DNA from: Desulfonatronovibrio sp.
Lineage (GTDB): Bacteria > Desulfobacterota > Desulfovibrionia > Desulfovibrionales > Desulfonatronovibrionaceae
Direction of reading: 5' to 3'
NCBI GenBank assembly: GCA_003566455.1
Contig: PXDF01000214.1
Span: forward strand, 1 to 41,146
DNA: 41,146 nt
Shown here: positions 7,455 through 16,758 of the stretch, in pieces
How positions within the stretch are numbered: the stretch's first letter is position 1
Layout of the letters: every line of letters starts with the position of its first letter
The notes under the pieces: generated by a model
Databases searched by the model: none
Seen by the model: the letters and a program-made list of their open reading frames with translations, nothing else
What the model was told of the DNA's origin: nothing
Translations under genes and position numbers: made by a program

Positions 7455-8173
7455 TCCCCCTTAAAGACAGCATCCCCAACGTATTCAGACCTTATATGGT
7501 CTGGGCTATTATCGGATTTAATGCCGTTGTTTTTGTGTACACCATGGGTCTAAGTCCAGTTAATCTGGCCAGATTTTTTCATCTTTTCGGAGTTGTTCCC
7601 ATCAGACTGACCCAGCCGGATCTGGCCTTGATGATTGGTTACCCTGACAGCGGATATTATACCCTGATCACCCACATGTTCATCCATGGCGGCTTTTTAC
7701 ATTTTATCCTTAACACCTGGATGCTTTGGATATTTGCCGACAACATTGAAGACGTAATGGGTCCCTTCAGATTTCTTGTTTTTTATCTGGTTTGCGGAGC
7801 GGGAGCTCTGGTTGTGCACATATTATTCAACATGAATTCGCAAGTTCCGGTGGTAGGGGCCTCTGGCGCCATTGCCGGAGTTATGGGCGCTTATCTTTTG
7901 CTTTATCCTCACTCCAGGGTGATAACATTTATTCCCATTATATTTATTCCATATATAATTGAAATTCCAGCAGTGATTTTTCTTGGAGTATGGTTTGTCA
8001 TTCAAGTTGTTTCAGCCCTGGGTTCTGATATTCTGGGTACAGGAAAAGGCGTGGCCTGGTGGGCGCACGCAGGCGGCTTTATTGTTGGCATGGCGATTCT
8101 CCCTCTTTTCAGAAACAAGAAAAGATGTTACTATTGTTATGAGAAAATCAGGCGCAAAAAAGAATTTTTTTAG
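7451..8173 (+). CDS. Rhomboid-family intramembrane serine protease
   Basis: A 240-residue membrane protease with six or so hydrophobic helices. The catalytic serine lies in GASGAIAGVMGAY (S138) and the catalytic histidine in WAHAGGFIVGM (H206). The oxyanion-side HxxxN segment is HFILNTW. The loop after helix 1 is long, as in the common bacterial group. After the last helix a basic cytoplasmic tail carries CYYC and ends in KIRRKKEFF. The start ATG overlaps the stop of the RluD-CoaE gene by four bases (ATGA), so translation is coupled. Natural substrates cannot be inferred. Confidence 0.92.
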   Translation: MIPLKDSIPNVFRPYMVWAIIGFNAVVFVYTMGLSPVNLARFFHLFGVVPIRLTQPDLALMIGYPDSGYYTLITHMFIHGGFLHFILNTWMLWIFADNIEDVMGPFRFLVFYLVCGAGALVVHILFNMNSQVPVVGASGAIAGVMGAYLLLYPHSRVITFIPIIFIPYIIEIPAVIFLGVWFVIQVVSALGSDILGTGKGVAWWAHAGGFIVGMAILPLFRNKKRCYYCYEKIRRKKEFF

Positions 8174-8196
8174 AATAAACCGGTTAGCGGCGGCTT

Positions 8197-8226
8197 TTGC
8201 ACAAAGTCAAATGATTTCGGTACAAT
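8197..8226 (+). promoter_or_regulatory. Sigma-70-like promoter for sufCB
   Basis: TTGCAC at 8197-8202 and TACAAT at 8221-8226 are separated by 18 bases. Transcription would begin at about 8233, just before the GGAG that serves the ATG at 8249. This short leader favours that ATG over the in-frame ATG at 8237. Confidence 0.5.
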
Positions 8227-8248
8227 AATTTAATTTATGGAGTTGACA

Positions 8249-9007
8249 ATGTTAAAAATACAGGACCTGCACGTCAATGTAGGCGACAATGAGGTCTTGA
8301 AGGGCATCAACCTGGAGATAGAACAGGGCGAAACCTTTATTTTATTTGGTCCCAACGGATCTGGCAAGACCTCTTTGCTTATGACTCTAATGGGTTTTTC
8401 TGGATATGAGGTTACCCAGGGCAGCATATCCTTTAAAGGAGAAGATATCACCAGCAAACCAACTTACGAACGGGCAAAGCTGGGCATAGGCATGTCCTTT
8501 CAAAGGCCTCCCACTATTCACGGTCTTAAGACCAGGGATATGGTCAAATTATGCGCGGGAGACAGTGGAGTGGATGTTGAAGAGCTGGCCCGGAAAGTCA
8601 ATCTGACCAATTTTCTGGACAGGGATATAAACTCTGGTTTTTCCGGGGGTGAGATCAAGCGTTCGGAAATATTGCAGCTCATGGCCCAGAATCCCAGTCT
8701 GGTTCTTTTTGATGAACCTGAATCCGGTGTTGACCTTGAAAATATGGCCCTGATCGGCAAAACCGCCAGAGCCATCCTGGACGGGCCTCAGGAACCCGAC
8801 AACAGTGCTTCGCTCAAGCAGTTGCAATCTCAGTATAAAACATCCGGGCTGATCATCACCCATACCGGATATATACTGGATTACATAAACGCTGATCGAG
8901 GTCAGGTGCTGTACAATGGTGTTTTATGCTGCACCGCCAGGCCCCGGGATATACTGGATCACATAAGCAAGTACGGATACAAGGAGTGTGTCAGATGCCT
9001 AAACTAG
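8249..9007 (+). CDS. sufC: Fe-S cluster assembly ATPase SufC
   Basis: A cytosolic ABC-type ATPase of 252 residues that partners SufB-like scaffolds in Fe-S cluster assembly. Walker A is GPNGSGKTS, the signature is FSGGEIKRSE (the F and the KR-E ending are characteristic of SufC) and Walker B is LVLFDEPESGVD. SufC-type FQRPPTI replaces the usual Q-loop surroundings. An insertion of about 20 residues (GPQEPDNSASLKQLQSQYKT) sits before the H-loop THTGYIL. ATG at 8249 has GGAG six bases upstream; an ATG four codons earlier has no ribosome site. The 3' end overlaps sufB by 13 bases. Confidence 0.94.
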   Translation: MLKIQDLHVNVGDNEVLKGINLEIEQGETFILFGPNGSGKTSLLMTLMGFSGYEVTQGSISFKGEDITSKPTYERAKLGIGMSFQRPPTIHGLKTRDMVKLCAGDSGVDVEELARKVNLTNFLDRDINSGFSGGEIKRSEILQLMAQNPSLVLFDEPESGVDLENMALIGKTARAILDGPQEPDNSASLKQLQSQYKTSGLIITHTGYILDYINADRGQVLYNGVLCCTARPRDILDHISKYGYKECVRCLN

Positions 9008-10179
9008 ATAAAGTTACCACCGAGCCAAAGGTTGATCTTGGAAAATTCAACTTTGAGCAGGACGAAATCCCTGCCATGGCCAATCTGAAAGGATTGAGCA
9101 AAGAAGACAAGGCTCAGCTGCTGATGGCTGGAATTGATGCCAGCGAAGCAAAGCGCAGCGGAACATACCTGCACATAAACCATTCTAAGGCCCATTGCCG
9201 TTCATGCCAGAAAGACGTGGAGATCATGGATACACGAGAAGCTCTGGATAAGTACGACGGGCTCCCTGAATACTACTGGCAGGCCGTGGATAAAGACAAG
9301 GATGAATTTACCCGGGCGGCAGCCTCCAAAATCCATGGCGGATATTTCATCAGAACAAAAAAGGGTGCTAAAATAAAGGATCCTGTTCAGTCCTGCCTTT
9401 TCATCAAGGGAGAAAACATTGGACAGAATGTTCATAACATCGTCGTAGTCGAGGAAGACTCAGAACTGCACATTATCACCGGCTGCACCACCGCAGCCAA
9501 TATCAGTTCAGCCATGCACCTGGGGATATCTGAAATATACATAAAAAAAGGTGGGAAACTGACCTTTACCATGGTTCACAACTGGGGCGAGGAAGTTATG
9601 GTCCGTCCCAGGACAGTAGCCATTGTTGAAGAAGATGGTGTCTACTCAAGCAATTATATTTTGCTGAAAAAAGTGCGCTCGGTTCAATCATATCCGGCTG
9701 TTTATCTTAACGGTCGAGGGGCGGTAGCCAGGTTTAATTCCATTCTTGTGGCCCCCAGAGGCTCCCATATCAACTCTGGAAACAAGATAGTCCTCAACGC
9801 GCCTGAAACAAAGGGCGAGATCATTTCCCGGACAATCACCACCGGAGGAACTATTATCGCTCCCGGCATCATTGAGGGCAATGCGGTACCGGCCAAAGGG
9901 CATCTGGAGTGCAAGGGGCTTATTTTAAGCGATGGGGTCATTCACGCCATTCCTGAATTAAAAGGAACCGTGGCCGGAGTTGAGCTTTCCCATGAAGCAG
10001 CCGTGGGAAAAATAGCTCAGGAGGAGATCGAGTATCTCATGGCCAGGGGGTTGGATGAAGAGCAGGCCACATCAACCATTGTCCGCGGGTTTATGAATGT
10101 TGATATCATGGGCCTGCCTGATGAACTCAGGAAAAGCATTGAAAAGACCATTGAAGAGACTGAGGCGGATATGTTTTAA
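8995..10179 (+). CDS. sufB: SufB/SufD-family Fe-S cluster scaffold protein
   Basis: A 394-residue scaffold with the SufB/SufD right-handed beta-helix core (about residues 120-320) and the conserved C-terminal helices LSHEAAVGKIAQEEIEYLM and ARGLDEEQATSTIVRGFM. Cysteines include an N-terminal pair HCRSCQ (C68, C71), others at SCLF and GCTTAA, and one in GHLECKG. The start ATG at 8995 has AAGGAG eight bases upstream, inside the end of sufC. No sufD, sufS, sufE or sufU accompanies it, so this is the reduced two-gene SufC-SufB form found in many anaerobes and archaea (SMS-like). Cysteine desulfuration may come from NifS encoded at 33831-35018. Confidence 0.92.
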   Translation: MPKLDKVTTEPKVDLGKFNFEQDEIPAMANLKGLSKEDKAQLLMAGIDASEAKRSGTYLHINHSKAHCRSCQKDVEIMDTREALDKYDGLPEYYWQAVDKDKDEFTRAAASKIHGGYFIRTKKGAKIKDPVQSCLFIKGENIGQNVHNIVVVEEDSELHIITGCTTAANISSAMHLGISEIYIKKGGKLTFTMVHNWGEEVMVRPRTVAIVEEDGVYSSNYILLKKVRSVQSYPAVYLNGRGAVARFNSILVAPRGSHINSGNKIVLNAPETKGEIISRTITTGGTIIAPGIIEGNAVPAKGHLECKGLILSDGVIHAIPELKGTVAGVELSHEAAVGKIAQEEIEYLMARGLDEEQATSTIVRGFMNVDIMGLPDELRKSIEKTIEETEADMF

Positions 10180-10216
10180 ATCCTGGTTTTGCCCAGATCC
10201 TGGCCTGATAAATGAC

Positions 10217-10260
10217 CACTCAAAAAGGCTTTCTGGTGCACCAGAAAGCCTTTTTGAGTG
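10217..10260. terminator. Bidirectional intrinsic terminator between sufB and secF
   Basis: Perfect 20-bp arms (10217-10236 and 10241-10260) flank the loop TGCA. The stem core is GGCTTTCTGG, and each arm carries a run of five A or T, so it can work for both convergent transcripts. Confidence 0.92.
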
Positions 10261-10280
10261 GATAAATAAACCTAAGCCTG

Positions 10281-11384
10281 TTACTTGCTCTGGTAAGCTG
10301 GCTTACGTTTCCTGCGAACAGGTGTTGGCTCAACCTCTTCTTCTTCAATTACCGGCCTGAAGCTCAGAAGAATGGGGCTGGCTACAAATATTGAGGAATA
10401 TGTGCCCACGATTATGCCCACAGTCAGAGCAAAGGCAAAGTCATGGATTATTCCGCCGCCGAGAAACAGGAGGCAGAGCACTACAATCAGCGTAGTTCCT
10501 GAGGTAATGATGGTCCGGGAAAGAGTCTGATTGATGCTCATATTAATTGTCCTGGACAGGGATGAGGATACTTTGTTGCGCAGATTTTCCCTGATGCGAT
10601 CAAATACGATAATGGTGTCGTTTAAAGAATAGCCAAGGATAGTCAAAAGTGCGGCCACTATGCTCAGATCGAACTCCTTGTTCAGCAGGGAAAATATTCC
10701 AACCGTGATGATAATATCATGTATCAGGGCCACAACTGCCCCAAGGGCGAAGTTAAGCCTGAGGTACCAGCTGAGGATCAGGGTTATGATCATGGCCGCA
10801 AAAATGAGAAAGCCCAGGGGAATGCCTATCAGTTTGAGAAGATAGACCCCCCCGGCCATTCCGGCCGCCATGAAAGCGGCCACAAACCATTTATGCTCGA
10901 ATCTGCCGGAAATATATATGGCTATGAATAAGACCGCGAAAAACAGCGCGTGCAGGGCGCTTTCCCGCAAATCAGCGCCCACCCGGGGTCCAACCATTTC
11001 CAGACGCTGAATTATATAGTGGTCATCCGGATAGTACTGGTTCAGTTTCCCTTCCACAGTGTCCCTGACCACCGATGGCGAGAGGTTTTCAGCAGAAGTC
11101 CTCAGGAGAAATTCGTAATCTGACCTGTCCCCGAATCTCTGCACCACAAGGGCAGGCAAATCTGTTTCCCCAAGGATGGATGTAAGTTCGGAAAGTTCAA
11201 CCTCCTCCTGGAATTTTACCTGGATGATCACGCCTCCGGCAAAATCTATCCCCAATTTTGGCCCGCCTTTTAAACCCAGGGATAAAAGGCCTATCAGGAT
11301 AAGAAAGATTGACAGGAAATAAGCTATTCTTCGCCTGCCGATAAAATCATAACTGGTATCTGGTTTGATTATCTGGAAACCCAT
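10281..11384 (-). CDS. secF: Protein translocase subunit SecF
   Basis: Inner-membrane SecF of 367 residues, an accessory of SecYEG that uses the proton-motive force to help export. It has one N-terminal helix, a periplasmic domain with GIDFAGGVIIQVKF, and five C-terminal helices including AALLTILGYSLNDTIIVFDR, the RND-type motif. The C-terminus is a charged tail (EEEEVEPTP, then RRKRKP). I chose ATG at 11382-11384 because AGGTGG lies seven bases upstream and the protein then begins MGFQIIKPDTSYDF; an upstream in-frame ATG at 11438 has no support. It is 109 bases downstream of secD. Confidence 0.95.
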   Translation of the reverse strand: MGFQIIKPDTSYDFIGRRRIAYFLSIFLILIGLLSLGLKGGPKLGIDFAGGVIIQVKFQEEVELSELTSILGETDLPALVVQRFGDRSDYEFLLRTSAENLSPSVVRDTVEGKLNQYYPDDHYIIQRLEMVGPRVGADLRESALHALFFAVLFIAIYISGRFEHKWFVAAFMAAGMAGGVYLLKLIGIPLGFLIFAAMIITLILSWYLRLNFALGAVVALIHDIIITVGIFSLLNKEFDLSIVAALLTILGYSLNDTIIVFDRIRENLRNKVSSSLSRTINMSINQTLSRTIITSGTTLIVVLCLLFLGGGIIHDFAFALTVGIIVGTYSSIFVASPILLSFRPVIEEEEVEPTPVRRKRKPAYQSK

Positions 11385-11493
11385 TTTATTTCCACCTTTG
11401 TCTGTCTGATGAAAAGCTTTTCTGCCTTTGAGCCTCATGGGCGCTGAAGTGAGGATCGCTCAAGGACCTGGCTTGTCTGAAGGTCATAATTGT

Positions 11494-13095
11494 TTAAATA
11501 TTAAGAACTTTTCCTGGCTTACGTCTCATAACCCATATATCAAATAAAACCCTTGAAACAAAGATCGCGGTAAACATGGAGGCCAAAACACCCAGGGTCA
11601 GGGTTACTGCGAATCCCCTGATGGGTCCTGTTCCAAACTGATAAAGAATGACCGCCGCGATGATGGTGGTTACGTTGGCGTCAAGTATAGTCAATGTGGC
11701 CCGGTTGTATCCTTCTTCAATGGCAGCCCTTGGCGACAGCCCCCGTCTTAATTCTTCCCTGATGCGTTCAAAAATAAGCACGTTGGCGTCCACGGCTATA
11801 CCAATGGTCAGGATAATGCCCGCTATCCCCGGCAGGGTAAGGGTGGCTCCGAATCCGGCCAGACCCGCCACGATGAGAATAATATTAAAGGCCAGAACTG
11901 TATTGGCCACAACCCCGGCAAAGCCGAAATAAAAAACCATGAAGATTATTACCAGCGCTCCGCCGATTACTGCCGACCTTACACCCCTTTCAATAGATTC
12001 CTGCCCCAGGGAAGGACCAACAGATCTTTCTTCCATGACAAAAACAGGGGCAGGCAGGGATCCCGCCCGCAGAACAACGGCCAGGTCATGGGCTTCCTCC
12101 ACCGTGAACCTGCCGGTTATGCTTGCTCTTCCGCCGGAAATCCTTTCCTGGATCACAGGCGTTGAATAAACATTTCCGTCCAGGACAATGGCCAGCCTCT
12201 TCCGGACATTTTCGCCGGTGATTCTCTCAAAAATGCGGGAGCCGCGGTTGTCAAAAGTTATGGACACGTAGGGCTGATTGTATTGATCAAAGGCTGTGTG
12301 GGCATTGGTGATGTACTCGCCGGTCATGGCTGTTTCAGCCCTGAGAACGACCGGTTCTTGAACTGTGGAACCATCGGGAAGAGTGATCTCCTGGTAATAC
12401 AGCCTGCTGCCGGGAGGAACGATTCCCTGCACCGCCCTTTCAATATCAGCTTCTTCATCCACCAGTTTAAATTCAAGGTGTGCGGTCTGCCCGATAATGG
12501 CAATAGCCCTCTGGGGATCATCAAGTCCTGGAAGCTGAACCTGAATCCGGTCTTCCTGCTGTCTGCGAATATCTGGTTCTGCCACGCCAAACTGGTCTAT
12601 TCTGTTGCGTATGGTCTTAACAGCCTGGTCCAGGGTCATGTCCTTGATGTTTTCCTTGTATTCAGCAGTGAAATCAAGGGTATATATGATCCTTTGATCA
12701 TCGTCGGCTCGGCTGGAAATGATGCGCAGGTTATTATAGGCACTGCTTATCAATTGTTCCAATTCTCTTTGCTGCTCCTTTTGCAGCAAAGTAAATTCAA
12801 GCCTGTTGTCGTCACTGATTCTTGGCCTTAAGACCAGAATATCATTCAGCCTTGCTTCATCCCTGATATCCTGACCTATCTGGGAAAGGGACCTTTCAGT
12901 CGCCCTGTCCACTTCTACCCCAAGGACAAGATGAATACCGCCCCTGAGATCGAGACCAAGGTTAACCTGTTTATCAGGCATTATTCTTCCTAAAGATGAA
13001 TCTTTTATTCCAGGAAATGATGGTAAAAAATACAGCAGGCTGATTATCAGAACCAGCAATATTACTGGTATTTTCCATTTCAGATTGCCTTTCAT
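11494..13095 (-). CDS. secD: Protein translocase subunit SecD
   Basis: Partner of SecF, 533 residues. There is an N-terminal helix, then NLGLDLRGGIHLVLGVEVD, a large periplasmic part with TIRNRIDQFGVAEPDIRRQ and AHDLAVVLRAGSLPAPVF, and five C-terminal helices including ILTIGIAVDANVLIFERIRE, which carries the functionally important aspartate. The domain order P1-base, P1-head, transmembrane is that of separate SecD proteins, so SecDF is not fused here. It lies in the order yajC - secD - secF on the minus strand, but a hairpin and a repeat separate it from yajC by 314 bases, so it may have its own promoter. Confidence 0.96.
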   Translation of the reverse strand: MKGNLKWKIPVILLVLIISLLYFLPSFPGIKDSSLGRIMPDKQVNLGLDLRGGIHLVLGVEVDRATERSLSQIGQDIRDEARLNDILVLRPRISDDNRLEFTLLQKEQQRELEQLISSAYNNLRIISSRADDDQRIIYTLDFTAEYKENIKDMTLDQAVKTIRNRIDQFGVAEPDIRRQQEDRIQVQLPGLDDPQRAIAIIGQTAHLEFKLVDEEADIERAVQGIVPPGSRLYYQEITLPDGSTVQEPVVLRAETAMTGEYITNAHTAFDQYNQPYVSITFDNRGSRIFERITGENVRKRLAIVLDGNVYSTPVIQERISGGRASITGRFTVEEAHDLAVVLRAGSLPAPVFVMEERSVGPSLGQESIERGVRSAVIGGALVIIFMVFYFGFAGVVANTVLAFNIILIVAGLAGFGATLTLPGIAGIILTIGIAVDANVLIFERIREELRRGLSPRAAIEEGYNRATLTILDANVTTIIAAVILYQFGTGPIRGFAVTLTLGVLASMFTAIFVSRVLFDIWVMRRKPGKVLNI

Positions 13096-13161
13096 TATTG
13101 TAATCCTGAGGCTTTGCTTGGGTTATAAGGCCTTTATGGCCATATCGTGCTTAAATTAGTT

Positions 13162-13307
13162 ATCCTGAATTTAGCGATTTTCTGGATAAATACCTTTTAA
13201 AACTTTTTTTTCGGGTACAGCTGAAAAGCAAGTCGCAATCTAAACTTAAAAAAGGAGATTGCTTAATCTGTCCCATATCATAACCTTGGGCATCAACCCG
13301 CAATGAC
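13162..13307. repeat. Dispersed palindromic repeat, copy A (degenerate)
   Basis: ATCCTGAATTTAGCGATTTT at 13162-13181 matches 31022-31041 at 19 of 20 bases. At the other end CCCGCAATGAC (13297-13307) also occurs at 39825-39835, and AGATTGCTT (13257-13265) matches the centre of the 31022 copy. This fills most of the 314-base gap between secD and yajC, in which no gene is visible. Confidence 0.5.
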
Positions 13308-13351
13308 CATTATGACCCGCCCAGATGCTTTTTATGACAGCCTGTAACAGC

Positions 13352-13385
13352 AAAAAGGCCTGAAGACCGAATAGTCATCAGGCCT
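13352..13385 (-). terminator. Putative terminator downstream of yajC
   Basis: Arms AGGCCTGA (13356-13363) and TCAGGCCT (13378-13385). On the minus strand the stem is followed by TTTTT. This would end the yajC transcript before secD. Confidence 0.5.
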
Positions 13386-13409
13386 GATAAACCTGAATAC
13401 TGGGCCGGA

Positions 13410-13754
13410 TTAACTTCTCTGCACTGAATCCTGACCGGGGTCTGAAAGTCCGGCAATATAGGCCCGGTTGGTCTTTACCTGGAGTTTATCACCAATTTCA
13501 AGGGTCAGAACATCATTTTGTATGTCAATTATTCGCCCGTATATTCCGCCATTGGTAAGTACCGTGTCCCCTCTTTTCAGATTGGCCAGCACCTGGCGGT
13601 GTTCTTTGGCTTTTTTCTGCTGTGGTCTGATAAGCAGAAAATAGAAAATGGCGAACATTAATATGAGCGGGATAAAGGCGGTGAAGGGATTACCAGCTCC
13701 TCCCTGAGGATCGCCCGCCTGACCCATGGCAAAGACCAGATTTTCTAAAAACAT
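13410..13754 (-). CDS. yajC: Preprotein translocase subunit YajC
   Basis: A small 114-residue inner-membrane protein associated with SecDF. It has one hydrophobic helix (AFIPLILMFAIFYFLLIRPQ) followed by the family's KKAKEHRQVLANLKRGDTVLT and GGIYGRI motifs in a small beta domain. The N-terminus has a Gly/Gln-rich stretch before the helix, common in YajC. ATG at 13752-13754 has AGGAGG five bases upstream. Confidence 0.95.
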   Translation of the reverse strand: MFLENLVFAMGQAGDPQGGAGNPFTAFIPLILMFAIFYFLLIRPQQKKAKEHRQVLANLKRGDTVLTNGGIYGRIIDIQNDVLTLEIGDKLQVKTNRAYIAGLSDPGQDSVQRS

Positions 13755-13987
13755 AGTTCCTCCTGAAGTTAATCAATTTCTGGGACTCCGGAGAGTCTGC
13801 ACCGGAAATTTTGTTTCTTTTGTGTCCAATATCATGTGTTGAACAAAGGACAACTTTAACATGCATAACAAAATGATAAGGTTCTTGGGAATGGGTTTAA
13901 TGCAAGTCTTTCCCAGAACCGTCCAAAATTGGTTTACCTAACTGAAAAAAGTCTGGTTGTCCATGATTTATCATAGGGATAAATGGT

Positions 13988-15388
13988 TTATTTCCAGAAT
14001 TGAGCCTGTTCCTTATAGGCCTCATCCAGCTTATCCATCTGATTCTTCATTGAGGTGTCCCTGGCCAGTTCTCGGGCTTTTTCGCGGTGGAACAGAGCCT
14101 GACGCTTGTTGTTGTCATAAATATGAGCATAGGCCATGTTCAGGTGGGCCATGAAATTATTTTCAATCTTTCCGTACACCCTGGCCAAGTGTTCATGTGC
14201 CCGGGGATCTTCTGGAATGATTTCCAGGACGCGCTCCAGATAGGATATGGCTGTTGTTGGATTGCCCTTCTCACTCAGTATCCTGCCGTAGTAAAGCAGA
14301 GCCATGGTATCACGGGGCCTTAACATGACCGCCTTTTGCAAAAGTTCTCCTGCCCTGTTCAGATCTCCGAATTGAAAGTAGAAAATCCCGGCTTCGCGCA
14401 GAAATAATGGATCATCGTCGTCGCACTTCATGAGTTTTTCAAAGTTTTCCGTTGCGTCTCCCACTCTGTTCATGCGACTGTTGACAATCCCTCTTCCAAG
14501 ATGTCCCAGGCAGGATTCATGTTCCTCTTGCCGGAAGTGACTCAGGGCTGTTGCCGGATCAACATACCTGGCTCTGAGCAGAGTCTGGACGCGTTTCAGT
14601 CTTGAGTTGTCATCCCTGCGTTCCAGAAGCTCATGGTCAAGCCTGTTGATTCGATCTCTAAGATAGCCGATTCTCTCATCCATTCCAGGGTGAGTGCTTA
14701 GATATGAGGGGATGTCGCCACCGGAAAACCAGTGCATCCTTCTCATTTTCTGCATGGCTGAAACCATATGGATCGGGTTGTATCCGGCCTGGATAAGATA
14801 GTTCAGACCTACCTGGTCAGCTTCTCGTTCATCTTCTCTGGAATATTTAAGCACAGCGGATTGGGCTCCTGCCATTGAACCCACCGCGACCGCGCTTCCG
14901 GCCTCGGAACCGATGAAGATCCCGGCCAGAATCCCGATGAGTGATCCCATGCTGATGAGCTTGGAGCGTTCAATATTCCTGGCCACATGCCGCTGTGTTA
15001 TGTGAGCCAGCTCGTGAGCCATGATGGAGGCGAGTTCGGATTCAGTCTCAATATTTAATATTAATCCTGAGAAAATGACCATATACCCGGCAACAGTGGC
15101 AAAAGCGTTGACCGCGTTGTGGTTGACTACATCCACTGTGACAGGAAAGGGCTGGGGAGGAGCGGCTTTTTCCAGTCTGGCAGCTATATCTTTAATGTAT
15201 TCAACTATCTCAGGGTCTTCAATAACCTCGAGTTGAGCCCGGATAAGTCTATGGACTTTTTTCCCTAGTTCAGCCTCATCAGAAATGGTAAATTCGCCAA
15301 AAATAGAGGCATTGACTGATGATGGAGGCAGGATCAGGGTGAATACAATTAAAGCATGCAGAAAATGTCTGGTGATTATGTGTAACAT
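13988..15388 (-). CDS. Exported M48 zinc metalloprotease with TPR repeats (BepA-like)
   Basis: A 466-residue periplasmic protease resembling BepA/YfgC, which helps assemble or degrade outer-membrane proteins. It has a signal peptide (residues 1-27, ending SVNA), the zinc motif HELAH in ELASIMAHELAHITQRH, and the downstream glutamate ligand in SREDEREADQVG. A hydrophobic glycine-rich stretch lies between them. Residues from about 300 to 460 form tetratricopeptide-like helical pairs (AGIFYFQFGDLNRAGELLQK, ALLYYGRILSEKGNPTTAIS). It is similar in length to E. coli BepA. The neighbouring sec and degP genes fit an envelope quality-control role. Substrates are not evident. Confidence 0.9.
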   Translation of the reverse strand: MLHIITRHFLHALIVFTLILPPSSVNASIFGEFTISDEAELGKKVHRLIRAQLEVIEDPEIVEYIKDIAARLEKAAPPQPFPVTVDVVNHNAVNAFATVAGYMVIFSGLILNIETESELASIMAHELAHITQRHVARNIERSKLISMGSLIGILAGIFIGSEAGSAVAVGSMAGAQSAVLKYSREDEREADQVGLNYLIQAGYNPIHMVSAMQKMRRMHWFSGGDIPSYLSTHPGMDERIGYLRDRINRLDHELLERRDDNSRLKRVQTLLRARYVDPATALSHFRQEEHESCLGHLGRGIVNSRMNRVGDATENFEKLMKCDDDDPLFLREAGIFYFQFGDLNRAGELLQKAVMLRPRDTMALLYYGRILSEKGNPTTAISYLERVLEIIPEDPRAHEHLARVYGKIENNFMAHLNMAYAHIYDNNKRQALFHREKARELARDTSMKNQMDKLDEAYKEQAQFWK

Positions 15389-15504
15389 TTTTTTGAAAGG
15401 ACTGATAAATAAGACTTGCCCAGGAAAAAAGACAACTCTGTTTTGAACTGCATGATCTATAAAGAAACTGACAGAACAGTTGCTGTACAGAGCTCTCCAC
15501 AGGC

Positions 15505-16752
15505 CTATTTATTCATCATATCCAGAAACTCTTTGTTGCTTTTGGTCCCTTTAATCTTATCAAGCAGAAATTCCATGCTGTCAATAGAATTCATGGGGGC
15601 GAGCACTTTGCGGAGGATCCAGACCTTGTTCAAGGTCTCCGGATCAAGGAGCAGGTCTTCCTTGCGGGTGCCGGAACGGTTGATGTCAATGGATGGATAT
15701 ACTCTCTTGTCCGCCAGATGGCGGTCAAGGTATATTTCCATGTTTCCTGTTCCTTTGAATTCTTCGAAAATCACTTCGTCCATTCTGGAACCGGTATCTA
15801 TCAGTGCTGTTGACAGAATAGTCAGACTGCCCCCCTCTTCGATGTTTCTGGCAGCACCGAAAAATCTTTTAGGTCTTTGCAGGGCATTGGAATCAAGCCC
15901 ACCTGAAAGCACCCTGCCTGAAGAAGGAGCTACTGTGTTGTAAGCCCTGCCAAGACGGGTAATGCTGTCAAGCAGTACCACAACATCCTTTTTTCTTTCA
16001 ACAAGCCGCTTGGCCTTTTCAAGAACCATCTCAGCAACCTGAACGTGTCGCTGCGGGGGTTCGTCAAAAGTGGAGCTGACCACCTCTGCTTTGACTGTTC
16101 TTTCCATATCTGTAACTTCTTCAGGGCGTTCGTCAATGAGCAGGACTATCATGAAAACTTCAGGATGATTGGCGTTTATGGAATTGGCAATGTTCTGCAG
16201 CAGAATTGTTTTTCCTCTTCTGGGAGGGGCTACTATAAGTCCTCGCTGACCTTTTCCAATAGGGGTGAGCAGGTCAATGATCCTGGTGGAATACCTCTCT
16301 GACCCGTTTTCCATAATGTAACGCTCGTCCGGGTAAATTGGTGTCAGGTTGTCAAAAAGAACCAGACTTTTGGATTCTGCTGGATTACCATAACCTACTT
16401 CATTGACCCGCAACAGGGCAAAGTAGCGCTCACCTTCTTTTGGCGGACGAATCTGTCCTGACACCACGTCCCCGGTTCTCAGTCCAAATTTCCTGATCTG
16501 TGAGGGAGAAACATAAATATCATCCGGACCGGGCATAAAGCTGTACATGGGAGAACGCAGAAATCCGAACCCGTCGGGGAGAATTTCAAGTACTCCTTCC
16601 CCTGACACTGAGCCGTTTTGAGAAGCACATGACTGTAGAATGGCAAAAATAAGCTCCTGTTTGCGCATTCCGCTGGGATTTTCAATTTCGAATTCTTTGG
16701 CCAGATTCATGAGCTCTTGCATTGACTTGGTTTTTAGATCGGATAAATTCAT
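15505..16752 (-). CDS. rho: Transcription termination factor Rho
   Basis: An RNA-dependent hexameric ATPase of 415 residues that ends transcripts. Domain order: N-terminal helical Rho-N ([19 protein letters not shown]), the RNA-binding OB fold ([17 protein letters not shown]), then the ATPase with Walker A PPRRGKT, Walker [17 protein letters not shown] and the R-loop region [20 protein letters not shown]. No long insertion occurs in the N-terminal part. ATG at 16750-16752 has AGGAG nine bases upstream; a TTG two codons earlier would leave only three bases and is less likely. About 740 bases of non-coding DNA precede it. Confidence 0.97.
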   Translation of the reverse strand: MNLSDLKTKSMQELMNLAKEFEIENPSGMRKQELIFAILQSCASQNGSVSGEGVLEILPDGFGFLRSPMYSFMPGPDDIYVSPSQIRKFGLRTGDVVSGQIRPPKEGERYFALLRVNEVGYGNPAESKSLVLFDNLTPIYPDERYIMENGSERYSTRIIDLLTPIGKGQRGLIVAPPRRGKTILLQNIANSINANHPEVFMIVLLIDERPEEVTDMERTVKAEVVSSTFDEPPQRHVQVAEMVLEKAKRLVERKKDVVVLLDSITRLGRAYNTVAPSSGRVLSGGLDSNALQRPKRFFGAARNIEEGGSLTILSTALIDTGSRMDEVIFEEFKGTGNMEIYLDRHLADKRVYPSIDINRSGTRKEDLLLDPETLNKVWILRKVLAPMNSIDSMEFLLDKIKGTKSNKEFLDMMNK

Positions 16753-16758
16753 TAACAA

